From Lentisphaerota bacterium (GTDB taxonomy: Bacteria; Verrucomicrobiota; Lentisphaeria; Victivallales; Victivallaceae), in NCBI GenBank assembly GCA_024225035.1, contig JAAEMX010000099.1, positions 24,305 to 88,304 on the forward strand: a stretch of DNA of 64,000 nucleotides, read 5' to 3'. This document shows, piece after piece, positions 27,845 through 36,524 of this stretch (position 1 is its first letter; each line of letters opens with the position of its first letter). The translations under genes and the position numbers were made by a program. The notes beneath the pieces were generated by a model. That model saw only the letters and a program-made list of their open reading frames with translations. It had not been told where the DNA came from and searched no databases.

Positions 27845-28298
27845 TTGAAAAAATTCCTTTATTGTATTGTTAGTTTTCTAATTCTTTCCATCATGACTTC
27901 GTGTGTGCCCGGAGGAATCTCTGAAATAGCTCCTGGCATTGAGGGGCCATGTTGTTTATGCTAAGTTCTCAACGCCTATTAATAATGCTCATATAATTTA
28001 CTCAAGAGGAAACTTTTCGAAAGAGACAACTAGTGGTGATGGTGGCAAGTTTTCTGTTGGCTCCCTGGACCAGTGGCATTATTTTATCTATATTGGTTCG
28101 CCTGGCATGTATCCATTTCCGGACCGTTATGCTCTCTTGCTAATTCCAGCAATGGTTTCGGTAAAAGCAAAGGGATACACACCTAAAAACATTTCTATAT
28201 ACACAGGAGGTGGAGAAATAGAAGATGGAAAATTAAAAGAGCCCAAAACAGATTTCCGGTTTGACGAGGATATTGTAGTTAGACTGAACAAAAAATGA
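27845..28298 (+). pseudogene. Lipoprotein with carboxypeptidase-regulatory-like domain, frameshifted
   Basis: From TTG 27845 (AGGGGTGG upstream) the frame gives a lipoprotein signal ending in IMTSC, then runs to a TAA at 27962-27964. Another frame takes over at 27939 and reads GHVVYAKFSTPINNAHIIYS, then TTSGDGGKFSVGS. This is the G.V....PI..A.I...G...T...G.F pattern of a CarboxypepD_reg-like beta-sandwich. Removing one G from the GGGG run at 27943-27946 joins the two parts as GIEGHVVYAK. The intact product would be about 150 residues and sit on a membrane surface. Confidence 0.65.
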
Positions 28299-28522
28299 AG
28301 CTCTTTGTGGCAAAAAAGTTTATGATTAGCATAAAATTTATTTCAGGTTATCTATAGACCTCAGCAATAAGTAAACACCTTCTCTTAAGACGAATCAAAT
28401 TGTCTGATCATAATTCGTCAGCAAAAATTTTTACTTTTATATCGCATTTTTCTCGTTTGGGATTTTTTATTGACATAAGAGTATTAATTCCTGGACCATA
28501 ATGCGTTGCCGTTATATATGAA

Positions 28523-28596
28523 TGGAGCGGGTGAAGGGAATCGAACCCTCGTGGCCAGCTTGGGAAGCTGGAGCATAACCATTTTGCTACACCCGC
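28523..28596 (-). tRNA. tRNA-Gly (anticodon CCC)
   Basis: Acceptor stem GCGGGTG/CACCCGC, anticodon stem CCAGC/GCTGG with loop TTCCCAA giving CCC, T-arm GGGTTCGATTCCC-like (AGGGTTCGATTCCCT), discriminator T and an encoded CCA. 74 bases. Its 3' end faces the accessory region, the usual orientation for an integration site, but I find no second copy of the 3' end. Confidence 0.95.
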
Positions 28597-28662
28597 TTGC
28601 GAGGGCTATATTAATTATCATACCGTAAATGATATTATTTTCAAATGGTGAGAATTATTTTA

Positions 28663-30126
28663 TTAGTCTTCGGTGCTGAGTTTGTCCTTAAGACTGACAT
28701 TTGTCCATGATGAACTTCCTTCTCTGAAAAGATCCAGCTCAGGAATGAAAAAGCCAAGGGGTGTTTCTTTGACTATAAAAGCAAAATCTGGAGCTAAACT
28801 CAATAGTTTTTCGTAACTGAGAGCTGTTTTGAATGCGATATATCCGTAATCGGCCAGAGCTTGTGCCATTGGATAGACGTTGGTAATTTCTCCTGCTTTG
28901 ACTTCACGCAATTCGCTGTCAACCATCTTTGAGCCGGGTTTGAGAGGGTCGCCATATTTTCCCTCACGATCATGGAGCCATTTTTCTTTGATATTTTTGT
29001 ACCTTAGTTTTCGGTATGATGTGATGAATTTGTCCAAGTTTTTTTCACCAATATCATTGAACAATTCACAGATAATTTCTATTGCCCTGACGAATACAGG
29101 GTTATTCTTGCGTCCAACATAACAAATATCAGTGTCAGGAGTGCCTGCAAGTCCCCAGGCAAAGCTTTCTATGCCGGATTTTATCAAAATAGAGTTCAAG
29201 TAATTTTTGTCAAGCCCAGCTCCGGGAGTGTTTATAAAATAAGTTGGATAAGAACATGGGAGAAAGAAAGTTTTGAGGGTATTTTCATTTGGGCTGAAAA
29301 GTTGAGGTTTAGCAAAATTTCTGCCGAAAAGTCCTTCCCCATCTACGTATTTTATAGTGGCCTCAATCAATTCTCTGGAAGCAGTTTTCCAAGGTGTTCC
29401 AAGAAACAAACCTCCATGCTGTTCCATAATTACAAACCGGAGTAAGTCTGAAGCGAAGGCCAGCTCACTACGATGAATGAATGATCTTATATACTTGAAA
29501 ATATTGGGATTACAGCAATTAGTCTCAAGTTCATCAACATGTCGTACATTGATTGTTCCCATCAGCTTTCTTCCACGATTCTCGAGGTTCAAAAGAGCCT
29601 TAACATTTGTCCATAAAAATTGTTCTGGGAGTATTGCTTGATTTGTTCTGCAGTTGCGCCATATTCTTTCCATGGCAATGTTGCCGGAACGAATTGCTGT
29701 AAGGCGCTGCTGTCCGGGATCGCGTCCCATCCAGACACGATGAATCTGAGCTACTCCGGGTACGCTGCTTGGGGCAGGGGGCTTTATTACTTCCAGTAAT
29801 TCCTGATAAGTTCCATGTATGATGCTGTAGTATAAATCTCCTGAATTTTCACCCGGGGGAGGAGACGCATGTTCCGTAACGCTTCCGTATGCTCTTTCCA
29901 AATTTGCCGGTGCGCCAGCAAATTTCTGACGAGTAAACATTACTCGAGCCTGTTCGGTAATTATCCATACTGCTCTGTCAAAATCTTTTTTCTGCAGCGC
30001 ATCTTCCAGACAGTTGGCAATAAAAGATGCACGATCGCGGTAGTAACGCCATTGGAACACTGCCATTAATCCCCGCCTCGCGTATTCTCTCAAGTTAACA
30101 ATGCATTTTTCAAGAGTAGTTTTCAT
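28663..30126 (-). CDS. Toxin-type glycosyltransferase-like protein lacking the DxD motif
   Basis: 487 residues. IHRVWMG (128-134) and ASDLLRFVIMEQHGGLFL match the start and the SDxxR...GG core of GT-A glycosyltransferases of the large clostridial toxin type (D227 and R230 equivalent to the toxin SDxLR). Where the toxins then have DxD, which holds the metal and UDP-sugar, this protein has GTP (243-245) at the same spacing. It may therefore be inactive, use another metal site or have a different role. The gene begins 8 bases after the gp27-like spike gene in the same operon, a position typical of T6SS cargo. Confidence 0.6.
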   Translation of the reverse strand: MKTTLEKCIVNLREYARRGLMAVFQWRYYRDRASFIANCLEDALQKKDFDRAVWIITEQARVMFTRQKFAGAPANLERAYGSVTEHASPPPGENSGDLYYSIIHGTYQELLEVIKPPAPSSVPGVAQIHRVWMGRDPGQQRLTAIRSGNIAMERIWRNCRTNQAILPEQFLWTNVKALLNLENRGRKLMGTINVRHVDELETNCCNPNIFKYIRSFIHRSELAFASDLLRFVIMEQHGGLFLGTPWKTASRELIEATIKYVDGEGLFGRNFAKPQLFSPNENTLKTFFLPCSYPTYFINTPGAGLDKNYLNSILIKSGIESFAWGLAGTPDTDICYVGRKNNPVFVRAIEIICELFNDIGEKNLDKFITSYRKLRYKNIKEKWLHDREGKYGDPLKPGSKMVDSELREVKAGEITNVYPMAQALADYGYIAFKTALSYEKLLSLAPDFAFIVKETPLGFFIPELDLFREGSSSWTNVSLKDKLSTED

Positions 30127-30134
30127 GATTTTAC

Positions 30135-32183
30135 TTATTCATCGCTCATATCTTCAAATGAAAGCAGTAATGTGTCGTTTTGCATGGTCAATGTTTTTTG
30201 TGTGTTGGTTTTGAGTTCTTTTTTTGTAATGGAAAGAATTTCATCACTTGAGTTTACTTCAAAGCGGAATTCTCCCTGTTGTTCCGGCCCCAGCAGGCAG
30301 GAATTGACCTGTTTCGACTTGTCGATATTTTTGTCAGATGTGTAACTTGCTAAGGTGTGGAGCAGGGCATATTCCTGGAACATCCATATCTCTACAGCCT
30401 GTTCATTCTGGAACGGATAAAAGAATTGATCGTTGACCAGATTGGGTAGGTACATTACCGGAACTATTGGCTCGCCTCCGGTGGCACTGAAAACCGGAAG
30501 TTTTACATGGTAAGCCAGGTAATGCTGCGGCATGGATGCCATGGTGTAGCCGGAGGAACTGCTGTCTTCTTTATTCGTATTCTGGGTGGCTGGATTATCG
30601 GAAGAACCATCGAAAATAAGGTATGGTACTTTATTGTTATATTTTGACGTAACGTCATCGGGAACGGTAATAGTTCCCTGGATTTTAACGGGATAGTCTA
30701 TTTTTTCTACTTCCGGAAAGTAAAGATACGTACTGTCGTTGTTTTCACATACAAGTCGGCATGTAACGGCTGTAAAAGGACGTAGAGCCTGTTCTGTCTT
30801 GCTTTGAAAACGTGCCATTACTGTTTTCAGTTTATCATCTGAGAGGTCTTTTTTCTCGCGATAGTCTATAGGGGGCGTTTCATCTGCCATTAACTGAAAG
30901 TCGAGTTCCATTTCTACAATAGTGGTCTGGAGATCTTTGGTGCCAAAAAGATTCAACCAGTTGGCGGCTTTTATCTGAACCTCATTGCCAGGCCAAAGTT
31001 TTGTCTTATATGGCAGCCCGTTAAATTCTACTTCAAAAAGATATTGCAAGGAATAATAGTTTTGGAAACGTGCTTGCTCAAACTTACTCTGATCATCAAA
31101 TGTTGACTGAAAATTCTGAACCAGCTTGTGAGACTTTTTGAATACTCCCTGAGACTGCTGAGTGTTATTCGTCTTAACTTGTTCTGAGCCTCCGCCTGTG
31201 TACACAGCGTTGAACATTTCCAGCTGAGTATTGTAACGGTCATGCTGGCGGATAGCGACTTTTTTGATAAACGGTTTGTCAAATTTATCTATATCATCAC
31301 TCTGCGATTTTGTGGCTTTTCGTTGTTTTATAATAGTATATGAACCGTCTTCATTCATGACAAGATTGCCGTTATAGCCTTTGATAGTCGCCAGCCAGAA
31401 GTTATAAAGATTCTGAGGGCCAAAATGATCCTGAAATGGCATGCATATGAAAATACGGGTGCTGGTAAGTTCGCTAAATTCACTGTCTACTGAAACCTTG
31501 ACGAATTCAGTTGCACTTATATCACCAAGGTGTTGCTTCAATACATTTTCATACGACTTGTTCTGATAGAGAGCAAATGGCTTGTATTTGCTCAGAAAAT
31601 ATTTCAACGGGTCGACAAATTTCAACTTTATAGTATAGCGGTAGGCCGCTAGAACAGCGTTCTTGGGATTAGTTGGCTCGACTTGCATATCAAGCCCTTC
31701 AAATTCCTGCTTGATTGACTCATTGCCTTCTGATACAATAAAACCAACAAGTTTCTGTATTTCTACAGTTGTAGATTCCTCACCGAGTTTAACTTGATTA
31801 TATGTGAATTCCACCTGTATCGGGTTTCTGGCTGTAAGAAAGTCAAAAAGTCTTGTGACATAGAAACGCACTGGAATTGTCAGTTCGACTTCGCCTTCAA
31901 ATCCGTACATGAAAAAATGCATGTGCAGGTTGGTCACAAAATGATTCTGAAGCTCGACTTTATCATTGGTTTGAAGAGAAAAAGAGTCATTGCAGGGCGT
32001 TAGAGTCATGGACATGAACTGTGATGTTATGAAGAAGTTTTGAAAACCCGGGTAGAGAGGATTCAAAACAGAATTGCAACTGGGACAATAAAAGAGGTTG
32101 TTCTGGGAAGCGGTATCAGCCATTTTCCAGAAATCTTCAGGGAACTGTGTGTTACATTTGGGACATATTGACGGATATTTCAT
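30135..32183 (-). CDS. VgrG-like (gp27-type) T6SS spike base with N-terminal zinc ribbon
   Basis: 682 residues. The N-terminus has CPKC (C7/C10) and CPSC (C33/C36), a zinc ribbon I do not know from ordinary VgrG. The following part (TPCNDSFSLQ, a region of beta strands, then YENVLKQHLG at about 210) resembles the gp27-like domains of VgrG, and the C-terminal half is again beta-rich. No beta-helix repeat is present; it is encoded separately in the preceding gene. Context strongly supports a spike-hub role: it lies between the needle gene and a cargo-like gene. By sequence alone the call is moderate. Confidence 0.55.
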   Translation of the reverse strand: MKYPSICPKCNTQFPEDFWKMADTASQNNLFYCPSCNSVLNPLYPGFQNFFITSQFMSMTLTPCNDSFSLQTNDKVELQNHFVTNLHMHFFMYGFEGEVELTIPVRFYVTRLFDFLTARNPIQVEFTYNQVKLGEESTTVEIQKLVGFIVSEGNESIKQEFEGLDMQVEPTNPKNAVLAAYRYTIKLKFVDPLKYFLSKYKPFALYQNKSYENVLKQHLGDISATEFVKVSVDSEFSELTSTRIFICMPFQDHFGPQNLYNFWLATIKGYNGNLVMNEDGSYTIIKQRKATKSQSDDIDKFDKPFIKKVAIRQHDRYNTQLEMFNAVYTGGGSEQVKTNNTQQSQGVFKKSHKLVQNFQSTFDDQSKFEQARFQNYYSLQYLFEVEFNGLPYKTKLWPGNEVQIKAANWLNLFGTKDLQTTIVEMELDFQLMADETPPIDYREKKDLSDDKLKTVMARFQSKTEQALRPFTAVTCRLVCENNDSTYLYFPEVEKIDYPVKIQGTITVPDDVTSKYNNKVPYLIFDGSSDNPATQNTNKEDSSSSGYTMASMPQHYLAYHVKLPVFSATGGEPIVPVMYLPNLVNDQFFYPFQNEQAVEIWMFQEYALLHTLASYTSDKNIDKSKQVNSCLLGPEQQGEFRFEVNSSDEILSITKKELKTNTQKTLTMQNDTLLLSFEDMSDE

Positions 32184-32210
32184 CTGAGCTTAGCTCCGTT
32201 TAAAATGTTC

Positions 32211-32627
32211 CTAAGTTGAAACTGTTGCTGCTTCAATACTGACAGACATTGATTCTACGCTGGTAGATTCCATCGCTTCCACGCTGAGTGAAGGAGTTTC
32301 TAATTCGATAGACTCCTCAGTTATATCAAGTTTAGATACTGTTGCTGAAATGTTTATGCCGCTTTCAGAAACTTGTATTTCGACAGCGCCAACTTGTATA
32401 GTTATCTGTTCATTGGCTTTTATCGTTACCTGGCTTTCAGCCTCTATGTTTATATTTTGCGCCTTGATATTTACTGTTTCTTCAGCATCAAGGGTAATCT
32501 CTTTTGCTTTTTGTACTATACTGCCTTGAGAACTGTCAAATTCTGCTGTCACCTGATTTTCAGAGCTTTCCGCAGAAACTTGAACCAGATTTTTTCCGAT
32601 TTCGAGAGATGATTTGTTACTGCCCAT
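32211..32627 (-). CDS. Beta-helix needle protein (gp5C-like), detached VgrG tip
   Basis: 138 residues made almost entirely of short alternating repeats (AEETVNIKAQNINIEAESQV and similar, about 8-9 residues each). This is the pattern of the triple-stranded beta-helix that forms the C-terminal needle of VgrG and phage gp5. No catalytic motif. It is placed between the PAAR-like and gp27-like genes, as expected for a spike assembled from separate chains. Confidence 0.75.
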   Translation of the reverse strand: MGSNKSSLEIGKNLVQVSAESSENQVTAEFDSSQGSIVQKAKEITLDAEETVNIKAQNINIEAESQVTIKANEQITIQVGAVEIQVSESGINISATVSKLDITEESIELETPSLSVEAMESTSVESMSVSIEAATVST

Positions 32628-32642
32628 ATTTAGACTCCCTTG

Positions 32643-35600
32643 TTATGCTTCTGCAATGAACTGTCCCGATTCGTCCGCCATAATCATGCCGCCAGCGGCA
32701 AATAGACAAAACGCTTCATCGTTCAATTGCAAAGCAGGTGAGGATCCTTTCATTACAAACAATTCGTCATAGCCCGGTATAAAAGGTGCATGCGTAACCG
32801 CAACACACTGATATGTTGGAATAAAAATTTGTGCTGCTGCCGTCGGGTTGCTGGGCAGGTCGCATGCTCCGTGTGTCGGGAACAGAGTAGGGGTAAGCGT
32901 TGCTCCGGTAACACAGGCCGGCAAGTAGAATTCGCCATCAGGAACTATCATATAAGGTGCTGGAGATATACCATTGTCGCAAATCAGCATACCCGTATTA
33001 GACCCTACCAGATAAGGTGCACCGCCCCCGCCACCGCCCCCGCCACCGGCTCCTGGTGTAGCTGCCGTCAGATCTGCTTCAGTTAGTTCATTGAGTTCTA
33101 TAAGTTCAATTATATCGTCGAGCACAAATGGCAGAACACAAGTTGGTGCTGCCATGGCAACTCCTGCCATTGAGCCAAGAATACTGCCAATCTGGGCATT
33201 TGCGTTAAGTGATGCCGGAGCGCTTATAGGATTCATGAATTGAGCCTGCATTGACTGGTTTACGCCGTCAATTTGAGATTGCATCTGGCTCAACTGGTCT
33301 GAGTACTGGCTATAATTTGCATATTGTCCATATAGAGCGTTGCTCTGGTCACTGACATTCTGCATGGCACCAGTCATGTTGGGGGCAGTGTAGGGGATGG
33401 CACCTGCAACTTGTCCTTTTACTGCACCAATATCAGCCATTGAGTTCTGAGCCTGACCGGATAGTATTCCAGTCAAGTTACCCTGTGCATCGCTTTGCCA
33501 TGGTATAGAAGGATCCAGGGAATCGTTCAGTTTGCTTGCCATTAACAACTGCTGATTGTTGATAGTTGGTTTATAAGTAGTGTCAAAAATCATATTAGGA
33601 GGAGACGGGGTGGCCATGCCTCCTGCAATCCCGGCAACGTTTGACATTTCAGCTTTTGCCGAGTTCATTGGGTTGGTAACGCTTAATTGAGCCTCACTGG
33701 CATATGAATCCAAACTGGAGGAGTCAATTGGCGAAAGTACACCCCCTGCTGACATACCGCAAAGTGCTGCAATAGTCGGATTTTGAGTTATTGCACTGAA
33801 ACTGTTTTGAGCAGCACTTAAGGAAGAACTGGCTTTACCCAATCCGGGTTGCACTTGAAATTTTGCAGTTTGATCAGAAAGGCTTTTAAGGTGGCCTTTA
33901 ATTTTATCGTTAGAATCCTGAATCTGCTGAAACTGTGCTTGTACCTTTTCAGAGCCTAAGTCATCTACTGTCATAGGTTTTGCCAGCAGGTCCTGATGAA
34001 TTTCATCCATCTTATCAATGTGATTTCTAATATCAATAATTTCCGGGGGGAAATTTGATGGATCGGTGTTCATCTGGCTGAAATTTGAGGAGATAAGCAA
34101 GTTATTAGTTGCTCCTGAAACCGCTTCACCTGCTGAAGCTGCACCTCCTGAAACCGCTCCGCCTGCTGAAGCCATAGCTCCTGCGATAGCAGCTCCACCT
34201 GCAGCCGTTGCACCTCCTGAAACCGCTCCACCTGCTGAAGCCATAGCAGCTCTGCCCGCAGCCGCTGCACCGCCGCCTGTGGCTGCAGCCCCAGTCGCAA
34301 CAGTTGCTGCGCTTGATTTTTTATAGTTTGAAGCCAGCTGAGATGTCAGGGAAGTAATCATTTTTTGCTTCTCAACTGGAACAGGTTGTCCGGTTTTTGC
34401 AGATTTTTTCAAAGCATTGTTGGCAAGGAAAAGGTTTTTGACGTTTTCCTTATTTTTGTCAGATATACCGTTTTTCTGATCTTCTTTATTAACTTTATCT
34501 GCGTTAGCCTGGAATCCATCCAAGGCCTTATTTATGTTATCTACTTTTGTTGCTGTAGCTGGATCTGCGGTTTGTAGCTGGTCGTAACTTCCCACTGTTT
34601 CAGTTGAAGTATTTAGCGCAGCTGGTGGAGGTGTTTCGTAGAAATCAGACACAGAGCCAGTTAACTGATTTAAACTTGTATAGCCGGCATTAGTTGAACT
34701 TTCCAAAGGCGGCATATTGATAAAGGTGCCAAGTGAATCCATATAGGCAATCCATGCTAAGCTCACTTTGCTTAATGAGTTAATCATGGGGTGTGAATTC
34801 TCCAAGGAGTTTTTCGCTTTAAGATTTTTAGCGTTTTCGGCTTTGGCTTCTTCCAGCTTTTGCGGATCGTTTGTTGCTGCAGCTGTTTTTAAATTGTTAC
34901 TGGCATCAGCTTTGATTTTCTCCGCATCGCTTGGGAAAATTTTTGTGTTACGGAAATCATCAATGCTCTGTTTTAGTTTGTCGTAAAACGTGACATTTGG
35001 ATCAAAAGGCGGATGTGGAATTGTCGGTTTTGCCGCAGCGGTCACGGCTTGAGTTACTGTTGAGGCTGCACCTGCAGAAGCTGTCGTTGAATCAGCAGCG
35101 CTTGCTGCGGCTAATCCGGTTACCATCGCTGCTGCGCCTGCAGCTGAGGAGTCAGTCAGGGCTGAAGATGAAGTTGCTGTTTTTGTGCCGCTTATCTGGT
35201 TTATAATATCCTGTTTGACGCTCTCGGATACCAAGTCGTCAGAGGCATTTTCCGCATTGCTTGATGTGGCAGGGGCTGACTCAACAGGATGAGCATTTTG
35301 AATCTGTGAAATAATCTCCTGTCTAGTTGACTCAGGAACCAGATTGTTACTGCTCGTCTCTTCAGTGTAATCTGCTGGGACAGCAGTTGCCTCAGCGGGA
35401 GGTTTATTTATTTCCTGTCTTATTTGATCTTGGATTTTTGGGGCCACATTTGACTGATTTGGGCAGTCGGGACAGTTTTGTCCGGGGGATTTCAATTTTG
35501 CAAAAATGGCTTTATTTTCTGACTTAGGCAGGACCAGATGTCCGCCTGTCGACCATTTCATGATATCGTATTTAGCCATTTGTGATGAAATGGAGTTATT

Positions 35601-35672
35601 ATTCATACTGTTAAAGTAATTTTCAACAGCAGATCTCACTTGATTTTGAACTTCTAAAAGGTCACTTCCCAT
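32643..35672 (-). CDS. DUF4280 PAAR-like tip protein with long Ala-rich N-terminal region
   Basis: 1009 residues. The last 130 residues match DUF4280, the PAAR-like tip domain: GSNTGMLICDNG, then HGACDLPSNPTAAAQ, VAVTHAPFIPG and FCLFAAGGMIMADESG. A Gly run (GAGGGGGGGGGAP) links it to what precedes. The rest is low-complexity and helical, rich in Ala, Ser and Asn, with a tandem Ala/Gly repeat (about residues 478-520) and many KADKVNKEDQ-like charged stretches. It may be a long coiled or pore-forming cargo region fused to the tip. It ends three bases after tssG stops. It sharpens the spike and may itself be the delivered protein. Confidence 0.75.
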   Translation of the reverse strand: MGSDLLEVQNQVRSAVENYFNSMNNNSISSQMAKYDIMKWSTGGHLVLPKSENKAIFAKLKSPGQNCPDCPNQSNVAPKIQDQIRQEINKPPAEATAVPADYTEETSSNNLVPESTRQEIISQIQNAHPVESAPATSSNAENASDDLVSESVKQDIINQISGTKTATSSSALTDSSAAGAAAMVTGLAAASAADSTTASAGAASTVTQAVTAAAKPTIPHPPFDPNVTFYDKLKQSIDDFRNTKIFPSDAEKIKADASNNLKTAAATNDPQKLEEAKAENAKNLKAKNSLENSHPMINSLSKVSLAWIAYMDSLGTFINMPPLESSTNAGYTSLNQLTGSVSDFYETPPPAALNTSTETVGSYDQLQTADPATATKVDNINKALDGFQANADKVNKEDQKNGISDKNKENVKNLFLANNALKKSAKTGQPVPVEKQKMITSLTSQLASNYKKSSAATVATGAAATGGGAAAAGRAAMASAGGAVSGGATAAGGAAIAGAMASAGGAVSGGAASAGEAVSGATNNLLISSNFSQMNTDPSNFPPEIIDIRNHIDKMDEIHQDLLAKPMTVDDLGSEKVQAQFQQIQDSNDKIKGHLKSLSDQTAKFQVQPGLGKASSSLSAAQNSFSAITQNPTIAALCGMSAGGVLSPIDSSSLDSYASEAQLSVTNPMNSAKAEMSNVAGIAGGMATPSPPNMIFDTTYKPTINNQQLLMASKLNDSLDPSIPWQSDAQGNLTGILSGQAQNSMADIGAVKGQVAGAIPYTAPNMTGAMQNVSDQSNALYGQYANYSQYSDQLSQMQSQIDGVNQSMQAQFMNPISAPASLNANAQIGSILGSMAGVAMAAPTCVLPFVLDDIIELIELNELTEADLTAATPGAGGGGGGGGGAPYLVGSNTGMLICDNGISPAPYMIVPDGEFYLPACVTGATLTPTLFPTHGACDLPSNPTAAAQIFIPTYQCVAVTHAPFIPGYDELFVMKGSSPALQLNDEAFCLFAAGGMIMADESGQFIAEA
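34114..34241. repeat. 26-bp direct repeats in the PAAR-like gene
   Basis: Three near-identical copies (34114-34139, 34147-34172, 34216-34241) of a 26-base unit, with shorter related segments between them. They encode Ala/Gly-rich ASAGGAVSGGA units and could change number by slippage. Confidence 0.85.
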
Positions 35673-35675
35673 GAT

Positions 35676-36515
35676 CTATTCCGTATAAAAGTTTACTTCT
35701 TTGTGAATCCTGACCAGACTTTGGATCAGTATTGTATCATCAGTTATTTTTTCAGGTAACGTTGTATACAAGTCTTCGTCAGTAATAAGGTTTTCAAAAA
35801 TTATATTGATTTCGTCAAGGTTTTTAGAAAACTCTTTTTTGAACATTTCCTTGCGCTGCATTATTTCTTTTTTTTCTATTTCATTCAGCGGCAGCTCAGT
35901 AATAAACCTGATAACAAAAAACTTCTTTTTGATATTCTTGTAATCCCCTAGAATACAGGCTCCGTTGAGGTCCATACTTCCGACTTTACAATGATTTAGA
36001 CGAGTTGCCACAAATTCATTTTTTCTGTAAATATAAACTGTATACTCAGAGTACAGCCTCGCCAGGAATGAGTGGATGAATGAATATGATTTTACATTTA
36101 TATCTTCTCTGGCAATAAGGGATTCACCTTCCTGAAAACTGTCTTTCAAGTGAGACTTGCCTTCAAAGTAAAGAGTCGAATTATATGTCAGCAGCAAGTT
36201 TGATATTAAGATGTTAAAAAAAACATGCAGCTTATAGTTGTATTTAAAATCAGTTTTCAGGAAGTCCATAAAGGCTGCGGCATTAATATCATTAACATGG
36301 ATACGTATTTTGTTTGATTCCAGAAACTCTACCGTTTCAATTACTGCCTCTTGAGATTTGAGCGAATTTGTTGGAATCACCTCTATTGAATCCAGCGGAT
36401 AACTTATTTTATCCAGTAACTTAAAGAGTGCCATGAAGTCGAATTTCATGGCATTCTGAGTGATATATTCTTTTATGGGTATATGTTCTGTTGTTAGTGG
36501 AGAATACATAACCAA
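35676..36515 (-). CDS. tssG: TssG-like T6SS baseplate protein
   Basis: 279 residues. The N-terminus (FDFMALFKLLDKISYPLDSI) and the central FFNILISNLLLTYNS stretch followed by FLARLYSEYTVY resemble the TssG layout, where a family-typical hydrophobic hub precedes the HRxxxLxYR region. It is divergent. Position next to tssM and in the same operon as TssF and TssK supports baseplate wedge function. A start at 36515 or the next ATG at 36509 are both possible. Confidence 0.6.
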   Translation of the reverse strand: MVMYSPLTTEHIPIKEYITQNAMKFDFMALFKLLDKISYPLDSIEVIPTNSLKSQEAVIETVEFLESNKIRIHVNDINAAAFMDFLKTDFKYNYKLHVFFNILISNLLLTYNSTLYFEGKSHLKDSFQEGESLIAREDINVKSYSFIHSFLARLYSEYTVYIYRKNEFVATRLNHCKVGSMDLNGACILGDYKNIKKKFFVIRFITELPLNEIEKKEIMQRKEMFKKEFSKNLDEINIIFENLITDEDLYTTLPEKITDDTILIQSLVRIHKEVNFYTE

Positions 36516-36524
36516 TCCATTTTG

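Noticed and set aside
13452..28522. CRISPR arrays, insertion sequences, integrase and prophage genes
   Set aside because: Looked for and not found; no regularly spaced repeats, transposase or integrase motifs.
28523..28596. Duplicate of the tRNA-Gly 3' end as an attachment site
   Set aside because: No second copy of the 3' segment was found by eye in the window.
34066..34326. Pro/Ala-rich plus-strand frame
   Set aside because: Shadow of the repeated Ala/Gly-rich region of the PAAR-like gene.
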